Below the pieces are notes generated by a model that was given only the letters and a program-made list of their open reading frames with translations, ran no database searches and had not been told where the DNA came from. From Bradyrhizobium iriomotense (GTDB lineage Bacteria > Pseudomonadota > Alphaproteobacteria > Rhizobiales > Xanthobacteraceae): a stretch of DNA of 64,000 bases. The stretch is from the NCBI RefSeq assembly GCF_018130765.1, contig NZ_JAFCJZ010000032.1, positions 1 through 64,000 of the forward strand, read 5' to 3'. Position 1 is the stretch's first letter. Every line of letters starts with the position of its first letter. Both the position numbers and the translations under genes were made by a program. This document shows positions 1 to 8,480 of this stretch, in pieces.

Positions 1-50
1 ACCCAAAGAATCCAGTTCCAACCGTCTGGCAACACCCCTCTACTGCCAAA

Positions 51-84
51 TGCGATTCCCCTACCCCGCAAGGGGGGAGGGAGC
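51..84. repeat. Partial palindromic repeat, family B
   Basis: The sequence contains the CCCCGCAAGGGGGGAGGG outer arm found at the ends of the family B repeats (for example near 40,410-40,430). Only one arm is in the window, so the rest of the element probably lies to the left. Confidence 0.5.
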
Positions 85-172
85 ATAGCTGAGCACGCGG
101 AAACACTTCGGATCCCTTTTCGTTTCTGAAACAGAGACAATATGAAGGGCCTTGCATCACACAGGACCAACG

Positions 173-568
173 ATGACCGATAGCGACGTCGCAATCTCCA
201 TGTTCGAGCGGATCGGCGGCAGTGCCACGATTGATCGTCTCGTCGACCGCTTCTACGAGCGGATGGACACGCTGCCGGAAGCGCAAATCATCCGCGCCAT
301 GCATGCGGACGATCTCGGCCTGATCCGGGATGTGCTGAAGCGCTACCTCACCGAATGGACCGGCGGCCCGCGCCTCTATACTCCTGAGAAGGGACATCCG
401 CGGCTGCGCCAGCGCCATATCGGCTTTGCCATTGGGGACGCCGAACGCGACGCGTGGATGCTCTGCATGCGCGGCGCGATGGAGGAGACGATCGCCGACC
501 TCGCTGCGCGGCAGGACCTCGATAAGGCGATATCAGGCCTCGCCGATTGGATGCGCAACCGGCAGTGA
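173..568 (+). CDS. Group II truncated haemoglobin
   Basis: The 131-residue product has the size and fold markers of group II (GlbO-like) truncated globins: an LVDRFYER helix B with the B10 Tyr, RQRHIGFAIG carrying the proximal F8 His, and the group II Trp in RDAWMLCMRG. Such cytosolic haem proteins bind O2 or NO and are linked to oxygen and nitrosative stress. The ATG at 173 is preferred because an AGGA stands seven bases upstream; an in-frame TTG at 152 would only add seven unconserved residues. It is monocistronic and converges with the PRC-barrel gene. The ligand and physiological role cannot be read from the sequence. Confidence 0.88.
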   Translation: MTDSDVAISMFERIGGSATIDRLVDRFYERMDTLPEAQIIRAMHADDLGLIRDVLKRYLTEWTGGPRLYTPEKGHPRLRQRHIGFAIGDAERDAWMLCMRGAMEETIADLAARQDLDKAISGLADWMRNRQ

Positions 569-606
569 CGCTGCTTGCCGGGGTGTAGCCCGTACTTCCG
601 ACGCGG

Positions 607-939
607 CTAGATCGACCAGTAGTTCGGATGCTGGTAGGGCCGCGAGCGGTCGCCCCAATCGAACGCCTCGCCATCGACTTCGCAGGGGCCGCTGCTCAAT
701 TGCTCCGACGTCAGTTCGACCTGGAAGGCCTGACGGGCCGGATCATATTTCAGTGCGCTCCACTGCACCGGATAATGGTGATGAGTACCAAGCAGGCCGC
801 CGGTCTTGATCACGGCGTAGGCGACCGTTCCGCTCACCTTGTCGAGCATCAACCGCTCGATCGTGCCGAGCTTCGTGCCGTCACAACCATAGACGGCGAC
901 GTGCTGCACGCGATCACTGGGAACCATGGTGTGTTGCAT
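607..939 (-). CDS. PRC-barrel domain protein
   Basis: This 110-residue protein has the short beta-rich pattern of a stand-alone PRC-barrel. It runs from VAVYGCDGTKLGTIERLMLD, the usual 'connects to a parameter that regulates' strand-turn, through VAYAVIKTGG and HHYPVQWSAL. Related bacterial proteins are small cytosolic adaptors, often stress-induced in rhizobia. GGGAG lies six bases before the ATG. It sits alone, converging with the globin gene and facing away from IclR, so context gives no function. Family assignment is fairly firm; role is unknown. Confidence 0.8.
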   Translation of the reverse strand: MQHTMVPSDRVQHVAVYGCDGTKLGTIERLMLDKVSGTVAYAVIKTGGLLGTHHHYPVQWSALKYDPARQAFQVELTSEQLSSGPCEVDGEAFDWGDRSRPYQHPNYWSI

Positions 940-976
940 GGCGTGCTCCCTGGTCTTGTGTGGGGCGCATTATAGT

Positions 977-1057
977 CCCGTAGCCCGGATGAGCGAAGCG
1001 ACATCCGGGATTTTGCGATGGTTTCCCGGGTGTCGCTGCGCTCACCCGGGCTACGGG
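977..1057. repeat. Palindromic intergenic repeat, family D
   Basis: An inverted repeat with arms CCCGTAGCCCGGATGAGCG and its near complement ending in CACCCGGGCTACGGG. The centre carries a second nested pair around CATCCGGG/CCCGGGTG. It lies between the PRC-barrel promoter and the 3' end of the IclR gene and could fold into a hairpin at the end of the iclR transcript. Confidence 0.7.
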
Positions 1058-1058
1058 G

Positions 1059-1844
1059 CTACAGCAATTGCGAACGCACCGCCTCCGCGCCTTCCCGGAG
1101 CAGCGGCAGGAAGCGGTCGATCAGTTCCTGTGCCGGCACGCGATCGACATGGGCGCCCATGTTGATGGCGGCGACGATCACGTCGTCGTAGCGGCGGACG
1201 GGGACCGAGATCGAGCGGAAATGCGGTTCGGCCTCGCGGTCGACCAGCGCATAGCCCTGCGCACGGTCGGCGGCGATGCGCGCGAGCAGCGCCTTCGGGT
1301 CGGTCACCGTCTGCGGCGTCAGCGCCTCCCGCTTCATCGCCGTCAGGCGCGCGGCGAGATCGGCATCGTCGAGCCGGCCGAGCATGGCGCGGCCGACCGA
1401 GGTGCAGAAGGCCGGCAAGCGATAGCCGATCTCCAGCCCACCCGAGAACATGCGCGCCGGACTGCTGCGCGCGATGAACACGACCTCGTCGCCGTCGAGC
1501 ACTGCGAGCGAGGAGATTTCGTTCGCCGCCGTCGCGACGCGATCGAGCACAGGCTGGAGCACCGCGACGAGCTGATTGGAGCGCAAATAGGACGCAGCCA
1601 GCGTCAGCACATGCGGCGTCAGCGAGAACAGTTTTCCGTCGCCACTGACGAAACCGCCGCGCTGAAGCGTGAACAGCATGCGCCGCGCGGTCGCGCGCGG
1701 CAGATCCGCGGCACGGGCAAGATCGCTCAGCGTCATCGGACCCGCATTGGTGCCAAAGCACTGAAGCAGGCGCAGGCCGCGATCGAGGGCCTCGACGAAA
1801 TCCGTCGGGCGCTCGTCAGTCTCACTCCGCTTCAGCTTGGGCAT
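1059..1844 (-). CDS. IclR-family transcriptional regulator
   Basis: A 261-residue regulator with the two IclR parts. The N-terminal winged helix-turn-helix includes MTLSDLARAADLPRATARRM, and the C-terminal effector domain is marked by IARSSPARMFSGG and SVGRAMLGRL, closest in feel to the PcaR/PobR aromatic-acid branch. The ATG at 1844 (MPKLKRSE) is chosen because the next 18 upstream codons look like read-through of the promoter. It is divergent from the Rieske oxygenase at 1957 with 112 bp between them, which suggests local control of that unit by an aromatic ligand. The ligand is unknown. Confidence 0.88.
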   Translation of the reverse strand: MPKLKRSETDERPTDFVEALDRGLRLLQCFGTNAGPMTLSDLARAADLPRATARRMLFTLQRGGFVSGDGKLFSLTPHVLTLAASYLRSNQLVAVLQPVLDRVATAANEISSLAVLDGDEVVFIARSSPARMFSGGLEIGYRLPAFCTSVGRAMLGRLDDADLAARLTAMKREALTPQTVTDPKALLARIAADRAQGYALVDREAEPHFRSISVPVRRYDDVIVAAINMGAHVDRVPAQELIDRFLPLLREGAEAVRSQLL

Positions 1845-1900
1845 GGCGCCGGGACAATCCTGCAAAATAGTGCTTGCTGCCGATCCAGGGCATGTCATAA

Positions 1901-1925
1901 TTCGCCCATTCGTTCAATAGGCGAA
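1901..1925. promoter_or_regulatory. Putative IclR operator
   Basis: An inverted repeat TTCGCC-N13-GGCGAA in the divergent iclR/Rieske promoter region, 32 bp before the oxygenase start. An overlapping smaller dyad GTTC-N7-GAAC is also present. IclR regulators often bind such palindromes next to their own gene; binding here is an inference. Confidence 0.45.
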
Positions 1926-1956
1926 CAAACGCCACTCCACAAAGGATGCAGTCGCC

Positions 1957-3315
1957 ATGATGAGCCAGGAGCAGAACGACCTGATCACCCGCACCGGGCC
2001 GAAGGACCCCTGCGGCAAGCTGATGCGGAGCTACTGGCAGCCGGCGGCGCTGGTCGACGAGCTGGAAGGTGCGCGGCCGATCCGTCCCGTCAAACTGCTC
2101 GGCGAGAACCTCGTGCTGTTCCGCGACGAGACCGGACGCTACGGACTGATCGACCGCCACTGCGCGCATCGCGGCGCCGACCTCGCCTTCGGACGGCTCG
2201 AGCATGGCGGCCTGCGATGCGCCTTTCACGGCTGGCTGTTCGACGCCACCGGTCAATGCATCGAGACGCCGGCCGAACCGAAGGACTCGAAGCTCTGCCA
2301 GAACATCCGCCAGCGCTCCTATCCCGTGGTGGAGAAGAGCGGCATCCTCTGGGCCTATCTCGGCGAAGGCGAGCCGCCCGCATTCCCGGAGATCGACTGC
2401 TTCATTGCGCCGGGCAGCCATACTTTCGCGTTCAAGGGTCACATGGCCTGCAACTGGCTGCAGGCGCTGGAAGTCGGCATCGATCCCGCGCACGCCTCCT
2501 ATCTGCACCGCTTCTTCGAGGACGAAGACACCTCCACAGCCTACGGCAAGCAATTCCGCGGCGCCTCGGCCGGCTCCGACCTGCCGATGACGAAGATCCT
2601 GCGCGAATACGACCGCCCGATCATCAATGTCGAGCACACCGAATATGGCCTGCGGCTGATCGCGCTGCGCGAGATCGATGAGGAGCGCACCCATGTGCGT
2701 GTCACCAACCAGCTGTTCCCGCACGGCTTCGTCATCCCCATGAGCACGGAGATGACGATCACGCAGTGGCACGTGCCTGTCGATGACGAGAACTGCTACT
2801 GGTACGCGATCTTCACCAGCTACACGAACCCGGTCGACAAGCAGAAGATGCGCGACCAGCGGCTCGAGCTCTATGAGATGCCCGACTACAAATCGCGCAA
2901 GAACCGCAGCAACGATTACGGTTTCGATCCGCACGAGCAGCAGACCGCGACCTATACCGGCATGGGCAACGACATCAACGTCCACGACCAGTGGGCGGTG
3001 GAGTCGATGGGCGCGATCCAGGACCGCACCAAGGAGCATCTCGGACAGTCCGACAAGGCGATCGTGCAATATCGCCGCCTGCTGCGGCAGGAGATCGAGA
3101 AGGTCCAGGGCGGCGAGAAGCCGATGCTGTTCCTGGACGAGGCCAACGCGCGCAGCATCCAGGGGCCGGCGACCATGGACGGCATCGGGCCGACGCGGGG
3201 CTGGGAGACCTACTGGATGGAGGTCGACGTCAAGCGCCGCCGCGGCGCGCCGTGGACCGCACCGGTGCCGAAGGAGATCGAAGGCAAGGTGCATCGGCTG
3301 ACAGCGGCGGAGTGA
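1957..3315 (+). CDS. Rieske non-haem iron oxygenase, large subunit
   Basis: The 452-residue product resembles the alpha subunit of phthalate 4,5-dioxygenase-type ring-hydroxylating oxygenases. The Rieske [2Fe-2S] ligands are C69-x-H71 and C88-x2-H91. The mononuclear iron site is in GIDPAHASYLHR (H179, H184, with D176 as the likely bridging acid). Such enzymes hydroxylate or demethylate aromatic acids using an electron-transfer reductase, which is not encoded nearby. An AAAGGA ribosome site precedes the ATG. The glutamine-synthetase-like gene follows after 130 bp that hold a family A repeat, and the IclR gene is divergent. The substrate is unknown; an aromatic carboxylate or amine is plausible. 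Confidence 0.88.
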   Translation: MMSQEQNDLITRTGPKDPCGKLMRSYWQPAALVDELEGARPIRPVKLLGENLVLFRDETGRYGLIDRHCAHRGADLAFGRLEHGGLRCAFHGWLFDATGQCIETPAEPKDSKLCQNIRQRSYPVVEKSGILWAYLGEGEPPAFPEIDCFIAPGSHTFAFKGHMACNWLQALEVGIDPAHASYLHRFFEDEDTSTAYGKQFRGASAGSDLPMTKILREYDRPIINVEHTEYGLRLIALREIDEERTHVRVTNQLFPHGFVIPMSTEMTITQWHVPVDDENCYWYAIFTSYTNPVDKQKMRDQRLELYEMPDYKSRKNRSNDYGFDPHEQQTATYTGMGNDINVHDQWAVESMGAIQDRTKEHLGQSDKAIVQYRRLLRQEIEKVQGGEKPMLFLDEANARSIQGPATMDGIGPTRGWETYWMEVDVKRRRGAPWTAPVPKEIEGKVHRLTAAE

Positions 3316-3332
3316 CGTGCGTGCACGGACCC

Positions 3333-3426
3333 CGTAGGGTAGGCAAAGGCGCAAAGCGCCGTGCCCACCATGTTTCCGTGAGGACGATAGACACGGTGGG
3401 CACGCTTCGCTTTGCCCACCCTACGG
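3333..3426. repeat. Palindromic intergenic repeat, family A
   Basis: An inverted repeat with arms CGTAGGGTAGGCAAAGGCGC and GCTTCGCTTTGCCCACCCTA-type complement around GTGCCCACCA. It is the first of three copies in the window; the others are at 33,012 and 62,180. It separates the Rieske and ligase genes and could form a long hairpin in a read-through transcript. Confidence 0.8.
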
Positions 3427-3445
3427 CAGTTGAGGGAGTGATGAA

Positions 3446-4882
3446 GTGACTTTCGTCGCGCGCCATGCGCTGTGGTCGGATGAGCAGAAGGACGCCGCGG
3501 CGCGCATGCGCCGCATCGTCGAGGATAGGAACCTCGAGGTCATCCGCCTCGCCTTCCCCGACCAGCACGGCATCTTGCGCGGCAAGACCATCGTCGCAAC
3601 TGAAGCGATCGCCTCGCTGGAGAGCGGCTGCTCCATCACCACGACCATGCTGGCGAAAGACACCTCGCACCGCACGGTGTTTCCGGTGTTCACGTCAGGC
3701 GGCGGCTTCGGCATGAAGGAGATGGAGGGCGCCGCCGATGTGCTGATGGTCGCCGATCCCACCACCTTTCGCGTGCTGCCGTGGGCGCCGACCACGGGCT
3801 GGGTGCTGTGCGACCTCTATTTCCAGGACGGCCGTCCCGTGCCGTTCGCGACGCGCGGGCTCTACAAGCGCGTGCTCGATGAGCTCGGCGGGCGCGGCTA
3901 CGATTTCGTCGCCGGGCTCGAGGTCGAATTCCACATCTTCAGGCTCGACGACCCGCATATGCGCGCGGAGGACGCGGGACAGCCCGGCACGCCGCCGTCG
4001 GTGAGCCTGCTCAGCCACGGCTATCAATATCTCACCGAGCAGCGCTTCGATCAGATGGAGCCGGTGCTGGAGATTCTTCGACGCGATGTCATCGCGCTGG
4101 GGTTGCCGCTACGTTCGGTCGAGGTGGAGTTCGGGCCGAGCCAGTGCGAATTCACCTTCCAGCCGAGAAAGGGCCTCGAGCCCGCCGACAACATGGTGCT
4201 GTTCCGCAGCGCCGTGAAGCAGATTGCCCGCCGCCACGGCTATCACGCCACCTTCATGTGCCGGCCGAAACTGCCGAACGTGTTCGCGAGCGGCTGGCAT
4301 CTGCACCAGTCGATCGTCTCGCGCACGAGCGGCGAGAACCAGTTCATGGCGAAAGAGGGCAGCGAGCCGCTCAGCGCCTTCGGCAAGTCCTACCTCGCCG
4401 GCCTGCTCGACCACGCCCGTGCGTCCACCGTGTTCACCACGCCGACCATCAACGGCTACAAGCGCTACCGCTCCTATTCGCTGGCGCCGGACCGCGCGAT
4501 CTGGGGCCGCGACAATCGCGGCGTGATGATCCGCGTGCTCGGCGGCGCCGACGATGCCGCCACGCGCCTGGAGAACCGCATCGGCGAGCCCGCAGCCAAC
4601 CCCTATCTCTACATGGCCTCGCAGATTCTCTCAGGCCTCGACGGCGTCGACCGCAAGCTCGATCCCGGCCCGTCGGCCGACACGCCGTACGAGACCAAGG
4701 CACCGCTGTTGCCGAAGTCGTTGCGCGATGCGGTCGCCGCGCTGAAGGACGATCCGTTCTTCCGCGAAAAGTTCGGAGCAGAGTTCGTCGACTACTACAC
4801 TCACATCAAGAACGCCGAGATCGACCGTTTCCTGTCTGAAGTGACCGACTGGGAGCATCGCGAATATTTCGAGATGTTCTGA
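3446..4882 (+). CDS. Glutamine synthetase-like gamma-glutamyl ligase
   Basis: The 478-residue protein keeps the glutamine-synthetase active-site plan: GLEVEFHIF (first metal-binding Glu pair), VEFGPSQCEF, SGWHLHQS (the GxHxH ATP/metal loop) and ENRIGEPAANPYLY near the C-terminus. Spacing and sequence differ from housekeeping GlnA, and the N-terminus (IRLAFPDQHGILRGK) is typical of the GS-like family that includes gamma-glutamylpolyamine and gamma-glutamylanilide synthetases. GAGGGAG precedes a GTG start. It lies downstream of a Rieske oxygenase, the same pairing seen in aniline-type pathways, so activation of an amine by glutamylation is a reasonable guess. The exact substrate is unknown. Confidence 0.8.
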   Translation: MTFVARHALWSDEQKDAAARMRRIVEDRNLEVIRLAFPDQHGILRGKTIVATEAIASLESGCSITTTMLAKDTSHRTVFPVFTSGGGFGMKEMEGAADVLMVADPTTFRVLPWAPTTGWVLCDLYFQDGRPVPFATRGLYKRVLDELGGRGYDFVAGLEVEFHIFRLDDPHMRAEDAGQPGTPPSVSLLSHGYQYLTEQRFDQMEPVLEILRRDVIALGLPLRSVEVEFGPSQCEFTFQPRKGLEPADNMVLFRSAVKQIARRHGYHATFMCRPKLPNVFASGWHLHQSIVSRTSGENQFMAKEGSEPLSAFGKSYLAGLLDHARASTVFTTPTINGYKRYRSYSLAPDRAIWGRDNRGVMIRVLGGADDAATRLENRIGEPAANPYLYMASQILSGLDGVDRKLDPGPSADTPYETKAPLLPKSLRDAVAALKDDPFFREKFGAEFVDYYTHIKNAEIDRFLSEVTDWEHREYFEMF

Positions 4883-5332
4883 GCGCATCCGGCCCAATCC
4901 GGCACCGGCGACTTACTTCAGCGGAATCGTGTCGACGCGACCACACGGGACACAAGTATAGGCGTGCTCCGGAGGTAGTGTGACTATTCCCGGTAGTGTC
5001 GCCAGGAACTTCATTGGGCGCCTGCATTTCGAGCAGATGAGGATCGGCGGATTCTCTTCGCGATCGGAACTCATTCAACAGCCAGGCCTGAAGACGCCGC
5101 ACGATACCGCCGTGCCGCGCGCGCTTCATCTCGGGACAACTACCGGCCTCTATCGGAATCCGGCCGGCCTCTGCCCGATGCAGTGCTCACACCCGTGTGA
5201 GGCGATTTCATCCGGAATGTTCCGACGACATCGCAACCATCCTGGATGAAGTCATTTTCTCTATGCCGAGAAAAACGCCGGAAAGACGCGCGGTCTATAA
5301 GTTCAGCACGTGATCAACAACGGAGTTCGGTC
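4883..5332. other. Intergenic stretch, no supported gene
   Basis: About 450 bp follow the ligase gene. A GTG at 4980 with GGAGG four bases upstream opens an 89-codon frame to 5249, but its predicted sequence has no recognisable domain and an unusual composition, so it is not called. No repeat of the A-C families is present. Confidence 0.4.
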
Positions 5333-5419
5333 ATGTGGGGTCGATTGTTCAGCCTGATTTATCGCCTGTCCTGCCGGGCAACCCTGATCGAGATCGGGAT
5401 GCATCGGTTTACGCGTTAG
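5333..5419 (+). CDS. Possible 28-residue basic hydrophobic peptide
   Basis: An ATG with CGGAG nine bases upstream opens a 28-codon frame starting MWGRLFSLIYRLSCR and ending MHRFTR. It is basic with an amphipathic look and a hydrophobic centre. It precedes the secreted low-complexity protein gene by 53 bp. I do not recognise it; the only support is the ribosome site and compact frame, so it is a low-confidence call. Confidence 0.25.
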   Translation: MWGRLFSLIYRLSCRATLIEIGMHRFTR

Positions 5420-5472
5420 TGCCGGTGTAGGCGAATTGGGTAAGACGGATTGACCAGATGATGAGGGTTGTC

Positions 5473-5865
5473 ATGCGCAAGCTGATCCTGATCGCGGTGA
5501 TGTCGCTGCTCGCAACCGGGGCTCATGCCGGCGGTTCGCGGAGCCTGAGCCTGGCAGCCAGCAGTGCGAGCCAGCAGGCGGAGCAGCCCGCCACAACAGT
5601 GGCGACGCCGCAGACCACCCAGGCCCCGTCGGCACCGCTACCGACGAATGTGCAGACGGCGACGACCGCGCCAACGTCAACAGCGACGACCGGTGCAGCG
5701 ACATCGACAGCGCCTGTCACAGCAGCTCCGGCCGCCACAACGCCCGCCCGGCCCGTCGCGGCGCCGGCGGCAACCACGGCCGAAACCGCCAAGCCGAAGC
5801 GCCACCAGCCCTCCACCGAGGCGCGGGTGATCCGCGAGCTGCATCGGCATGGGATTTATTGGTGA
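5473..5865 (+). CDS. Secreted Ala/Thr/Pro-rich hypothetical protein
   Basis: The 130-residue product starts with a clear Sec signal peptide (MRKLILIAVMSLLATGAHA). About 75 residues of Ala-, Thr- and Pro-rich low-complexity sequence follow, then a basic, non-repetitive C-terminal tail (KPKRHQPSTEARVIRELHRH). The tail looks like the conserved part, so the protein may be a short periplasmic or wall-spanning linker with a C-terminal binding motif. AGGG lies seven bases before the ATG at 5473, which is preferred to an ATG five codons upstream. Function is unknown. Confidence 0.65.
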   Translation: MRKLILIAVMSLLATGAHAGGSRSLSLAASSASQQAEQPATTVATPQTTQAPSAPLPTNVQTATTAPTSTATTGAATSTAPVTAAPAATTPARPVAAPAATTAETAKPKRHQPSTEARVIRELHRHGIYW

Positions 5866-5872
5866 TGGCCGA

Positions 5873-6019
5873 CGTCGTCCTGGCCTAGTGCGCAATTGCG
5901 CACGGGAGCCAGGACCCATTACCCCAAGAGGGCGTTTGGCGAAGACTCCTCACCCGGTGTTCATACTGACCACAGCCGATAGATCACGCGGTATGGGTCC
6001 TGGCTTTCGCCAGCACGAC
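5873..6019. repeat. Palindromic intergenic repeat, family C
   Basis: An inverted repeat with outer arms CGTCGTCCTGGC and GCCAGCACGAC and inner arms GCCAGGACCCAT/ATGGGTCCTGGC. It lies in the space between two convergent genes (the low-complexity protein and livF). Confidence 0.75.
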
Positions 6020-6069
6020 ACTGAGTGTGAGGCGTCCGCATTCCACTCCTCACCTCGCCTTCCAGCTCG

Positions 6070-6783
6070 CTAAATCCCCAAATATTTGTGCTGCAAATCC
6101 GGCTCGGCCATCAGCTCGTTGGATGTGCCGCTCCATACGGTCTTGCCGCGCTCGATGATGAAGTGGCGGTCGCAGATGCGGGCGAGGTGGTCGACGTTCT
6201 TGTCGACGACCAGGATCGACTGCCCCCGGCTCTTGAGCAGCGACAGGCAGTGCCAGATTTCTTCGCGGATCAGCGGCGCGAGGCCCTCGGTCGCTTCATC
6301 CAGGATCAGCAGCTTCGGATTGGTCATCAGCGCGCGGCCGATCGCGAGCATCTGCTGTTCGCCGCCGGAGAGCTGGTTGCCCATGTTGGCGGCGCGCTCG
6401 GCAAGCCGCGGGAACAGGGAGTAGATCGCGGCCAGCGTCCAGGGGTTACTGCTGCCGAAGCGGTCGGCGGCAGCGGCGACAAGATTTTCGCGGACGGTGA
6501 GGTTCGGGAAGATCTGCCGGCCCTCGGGGACCAGGCCGACGCCGAGTTTTGCAATTCTGTAGGACGGCAACTGCCGCACTTCCGCGCCGGCAAAACGGAT
6601 CGCACCGGCGCGTGCCGGCGTGAGACCCATGATGGAGCGGATGGTTGTGGTTTTGCCCATGCCGTTGCGGCCCATCAGCGAGACCATCTCGCCCGAGCTG
6701 ATCGACAGCGACAGACCGAACAGCACCTGGGACAGGCCGTAGCAGGTCTCGATGCCGTCGACCTCGAGCAGCGCGTCAGCCAT
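6070..6783 (-). CDS. livF: LIV-type ABC transporter ATPase (LivF)
   Basis: A 237-residue ATP-binding subunit of a hydrophobic-amino-acid-type (HAAT) importer. It has Walker A GRNGMGKTT, the ABC signature LSGGEQQM and Walker B LLILDEATEGLAP. The short length without the LivG C-terminal extension marks it as LivF. It is the last gene of livHMGF and overlaps livG by eight bases. In alphaproteobacteria such transporters carry amino acids and also aromatic acids, amides and ureas; the substrate cannot be deduced because no binding-protein gene is attached. Confidence 0.9.
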   Translation of the reverse strand: MADALLEVDGIETCYGLSQVLFGLSLSISSGEMVSLMGRNGMGKTTTIRSIMGLTPARAGAIRFAGAEVRQLPSYRIAKLGVGLVPEGRQIFPNLTVRENLVAAAADRFGSSNPWTLAAIYSLFPRLAERAANMGNQLSGGEQQMLAIGRALMTNPKLLILDEATEGLAPLIREEIWHCLSLLKSRGQSILVVDKNVDHLARICDRHFIIERGKTVWSGTSNELMAEPDLQHKYLGI

Positions 6784-7543
6784 GATGCGTCACCACATGC
6801 TGATCGCCGAGATAGGCGCGCTTGACCTCTTCATTGGCGCGGATCGCGGCCGGATCGCCGGAAGCGATGACGCGGCCATAGACCAGCACCGAGATGCGGT
6901 CGGCCAGCGCGAACACCGCCGGCATGTCGTGCTCGACCAGCACGATCGAGACCTCTTTGCGCAGCTCCTGAAGCAGCTTCACCATGCGCTGCGATTCAGT
7001 CACGCCGAGGCCCGCCATGGGCTCGTCGAGCAGCAAGAGTTTCGGCTTGCTCGCGAGCGCAACCGCAAGCTCCAGCTCGCGCCGCTCGCCATGGCTGAGC
7101 CTGTTCACGACGACGTCGGCACGATGGCCGAGACCGACGCGGTCGAGTGCGGCGTGGGCGGTATCGCGCAGGCCCTTCTCCTTGCGCGCGTTAGCGAAGA
7201 AGCGGAACGAGGTGCCGGCATGCGCCTGCGCCGCCAGCGCGACGTTGTCCGCCGCGGTGAAGTCGAGCAGCAGCGAGGTGATCTGGAACGAGCGCGCGAG
7301 CCCCAGCGCGCAGCGGCGATAGGCCGGCAAATAGGTGATGTCGCGCCCGGCCAGCGAGACGCTGCCGGAATGCGGCTCGAGATGCCCGGTGAGCTGGCTG
7401 ATCAGCGTGGTCTTGCCGGCGCCGTTCGGGCCGATGATGGCGTGCAGCTCACCGGCCGCGACGTCGAGCGAGACGTTGTCGGTCGCGAGGATGCCGCCGA
7501 AACGACGCACTAGCTTTTCGACGCGGAGCAAGGGTTCAGCCAC
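6776..7543 (-). CDS. livG: LIV-type ABC transporter ATPase (LivG)
   Basis: A 255-residue ATPase with Walker A GPNGAGKTT, signature LSHGERRELE and Walker B LLLLDEPMAGLG, and the C-terminal HAAT extension typical of LivG. The GTG start overlaps the end of livM by eight bases and is preceded by GGAGGG. It partners the two permeases upstream and LivF downstream at the inner membrane. Confidence 0.9.
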   Translation of the reverse strand: MAEPLLRVEKLVRRFGGILATDNVSLDVAAGELHAIIGPNGAGKTTLISQLTGHLEPHSGSVSLAGRDITYLPAYRRCALGLARSFQITSLLLDFTAADNVALAAQAHAGTSFRFFANARKEKGLRDTAHAALDRVGLGHRADVVVNRLSHGERRELELAVALASKPKLLLLDEPMAGLGVTESQRMVKLLQELRKEVSIVLVEHDMPAVFALADRISVLVYGRVIASGDPAAIRANEEVKRAYLGDQHVVTHHG

Positions 7544-8480
7544 GGCCAGCCCTCCCGAGCATGCCCATGATGCCGCCGCGGCCGAACAGCACGATCAGCA
7601 GCAGCAGTGGGCCCATGATCAGCGCCCAATATTCGGTGATCTGCGACAGGAACTCTTCCAGCAGCAGGAACACCACCGCGCCCATGATCGGGCCGAACAG
7701 CGTGCCCATGCCGCCGAGGATCACCATCACCATGAGGTCGCCGGAACGCGTCCAGTACATCACGGCCGGGCTGACGAAATCGGTATTGTTGGCGAGCAGC
7801 GCGCCGGCAAGGCCGCACATCGTGCCTGATATGACGAAGCAGACCAGCTGGTAGCGCTTGGCCGGAAAGCCGATCGCCTGCATGCGCTGCTCGTTCGAGC
7901 GCAGGCCCTGCACGACGAGGCCGAAGCGTGAATTGACGATGCGCCAGATCAGGAAGATCACGCCGAAGAGGCAGGCGAGACAGAGATAGTAGAACTGCGT
8001 GCGGTTACCGAGATTGATCAGCCCGGAAAAGTCGCTGCGCTTGTAGACGGTGAGGCCGTCATCACCGCCGTAACGCGCCAGGCCCGAGGCGACATAATAG
8101 GCCATCTGCGCGAAGGCGAGCGTGATCATGATGAAATAGACGCCGCGGGTGCGCAAAGAAAGCGCGCCGATCACCAGCGCATAGATCGCGGACGCCGCGA
8201 GCGCGACCGGAAACTGGACGAAGCCGGAACCGACGCCTTCCTGCGCCAGCATGCCGACCGCATAGCCGCCGATGCCGAGATAGGCGGCGTGGCCAAAGCT
8301 CATCATGCCGCCAAAACCCATGATGAGGTTGAGGCTCGCCGCCGCCAGCGCCAGGATGACGATGCGGGTGAACAGCGTCAGGATGAAGATGTTGCCTGAT
8401 AGCGACGAATAAAGCGGCAGCAGCACGAGGCCCGCCAGCATCAGGGCCGTGACGGCCTTGCTCACGCTCAACCCCTTCAT
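7536..8480 (-). CDS. livM: LIV-type ABC transporter permease (LivM)
   Basis: A 314-residue integral membrane protein with many hydrophobic helices and the family's conserved LNLIMGFGGMMSFGHAAYLG loop that contacts the ATPase. The ATG at 8480 overlaps the livH stop (ATGA), which decides the start over a longer open frame running back into livH. It forms the translocation channel together with LivH. Confidence 0.9.
   Translation of the reverse strand: MKGLSVSKAVTALMLAGLVLLPLYSSLSGNIFILTLFTRIVILALAAASLNLIMGFGGMMSFGHAAYLGIGGYAVGMLAQEGVGSGFVQFPVALAASAIYALVIGALSLRTRGVYFIMITLAFAQMAYYVASGLARYGGDDGLTVYKRSDFSGLINLGNRTQFYYLCLACLFGVIFLIWRIVNSRFGLVVQGLRSNEQRMQAIGFPAKRYQLVCFVISGTMCGLAGALLANNTDFVSPAVMYWTRSGDLMVMVILGGMGTLFGPIMGAVVFLLLEEFLSQITEYWALIMGPLLLLIVLFGRGGIMGMLGRAGRG

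Noticed and set aside
4980..5249. 89-codon frame with GGAGG before a GTG
   Set aside because: No domain, odd composition and no neighbour support; the ribosome site may be chance.
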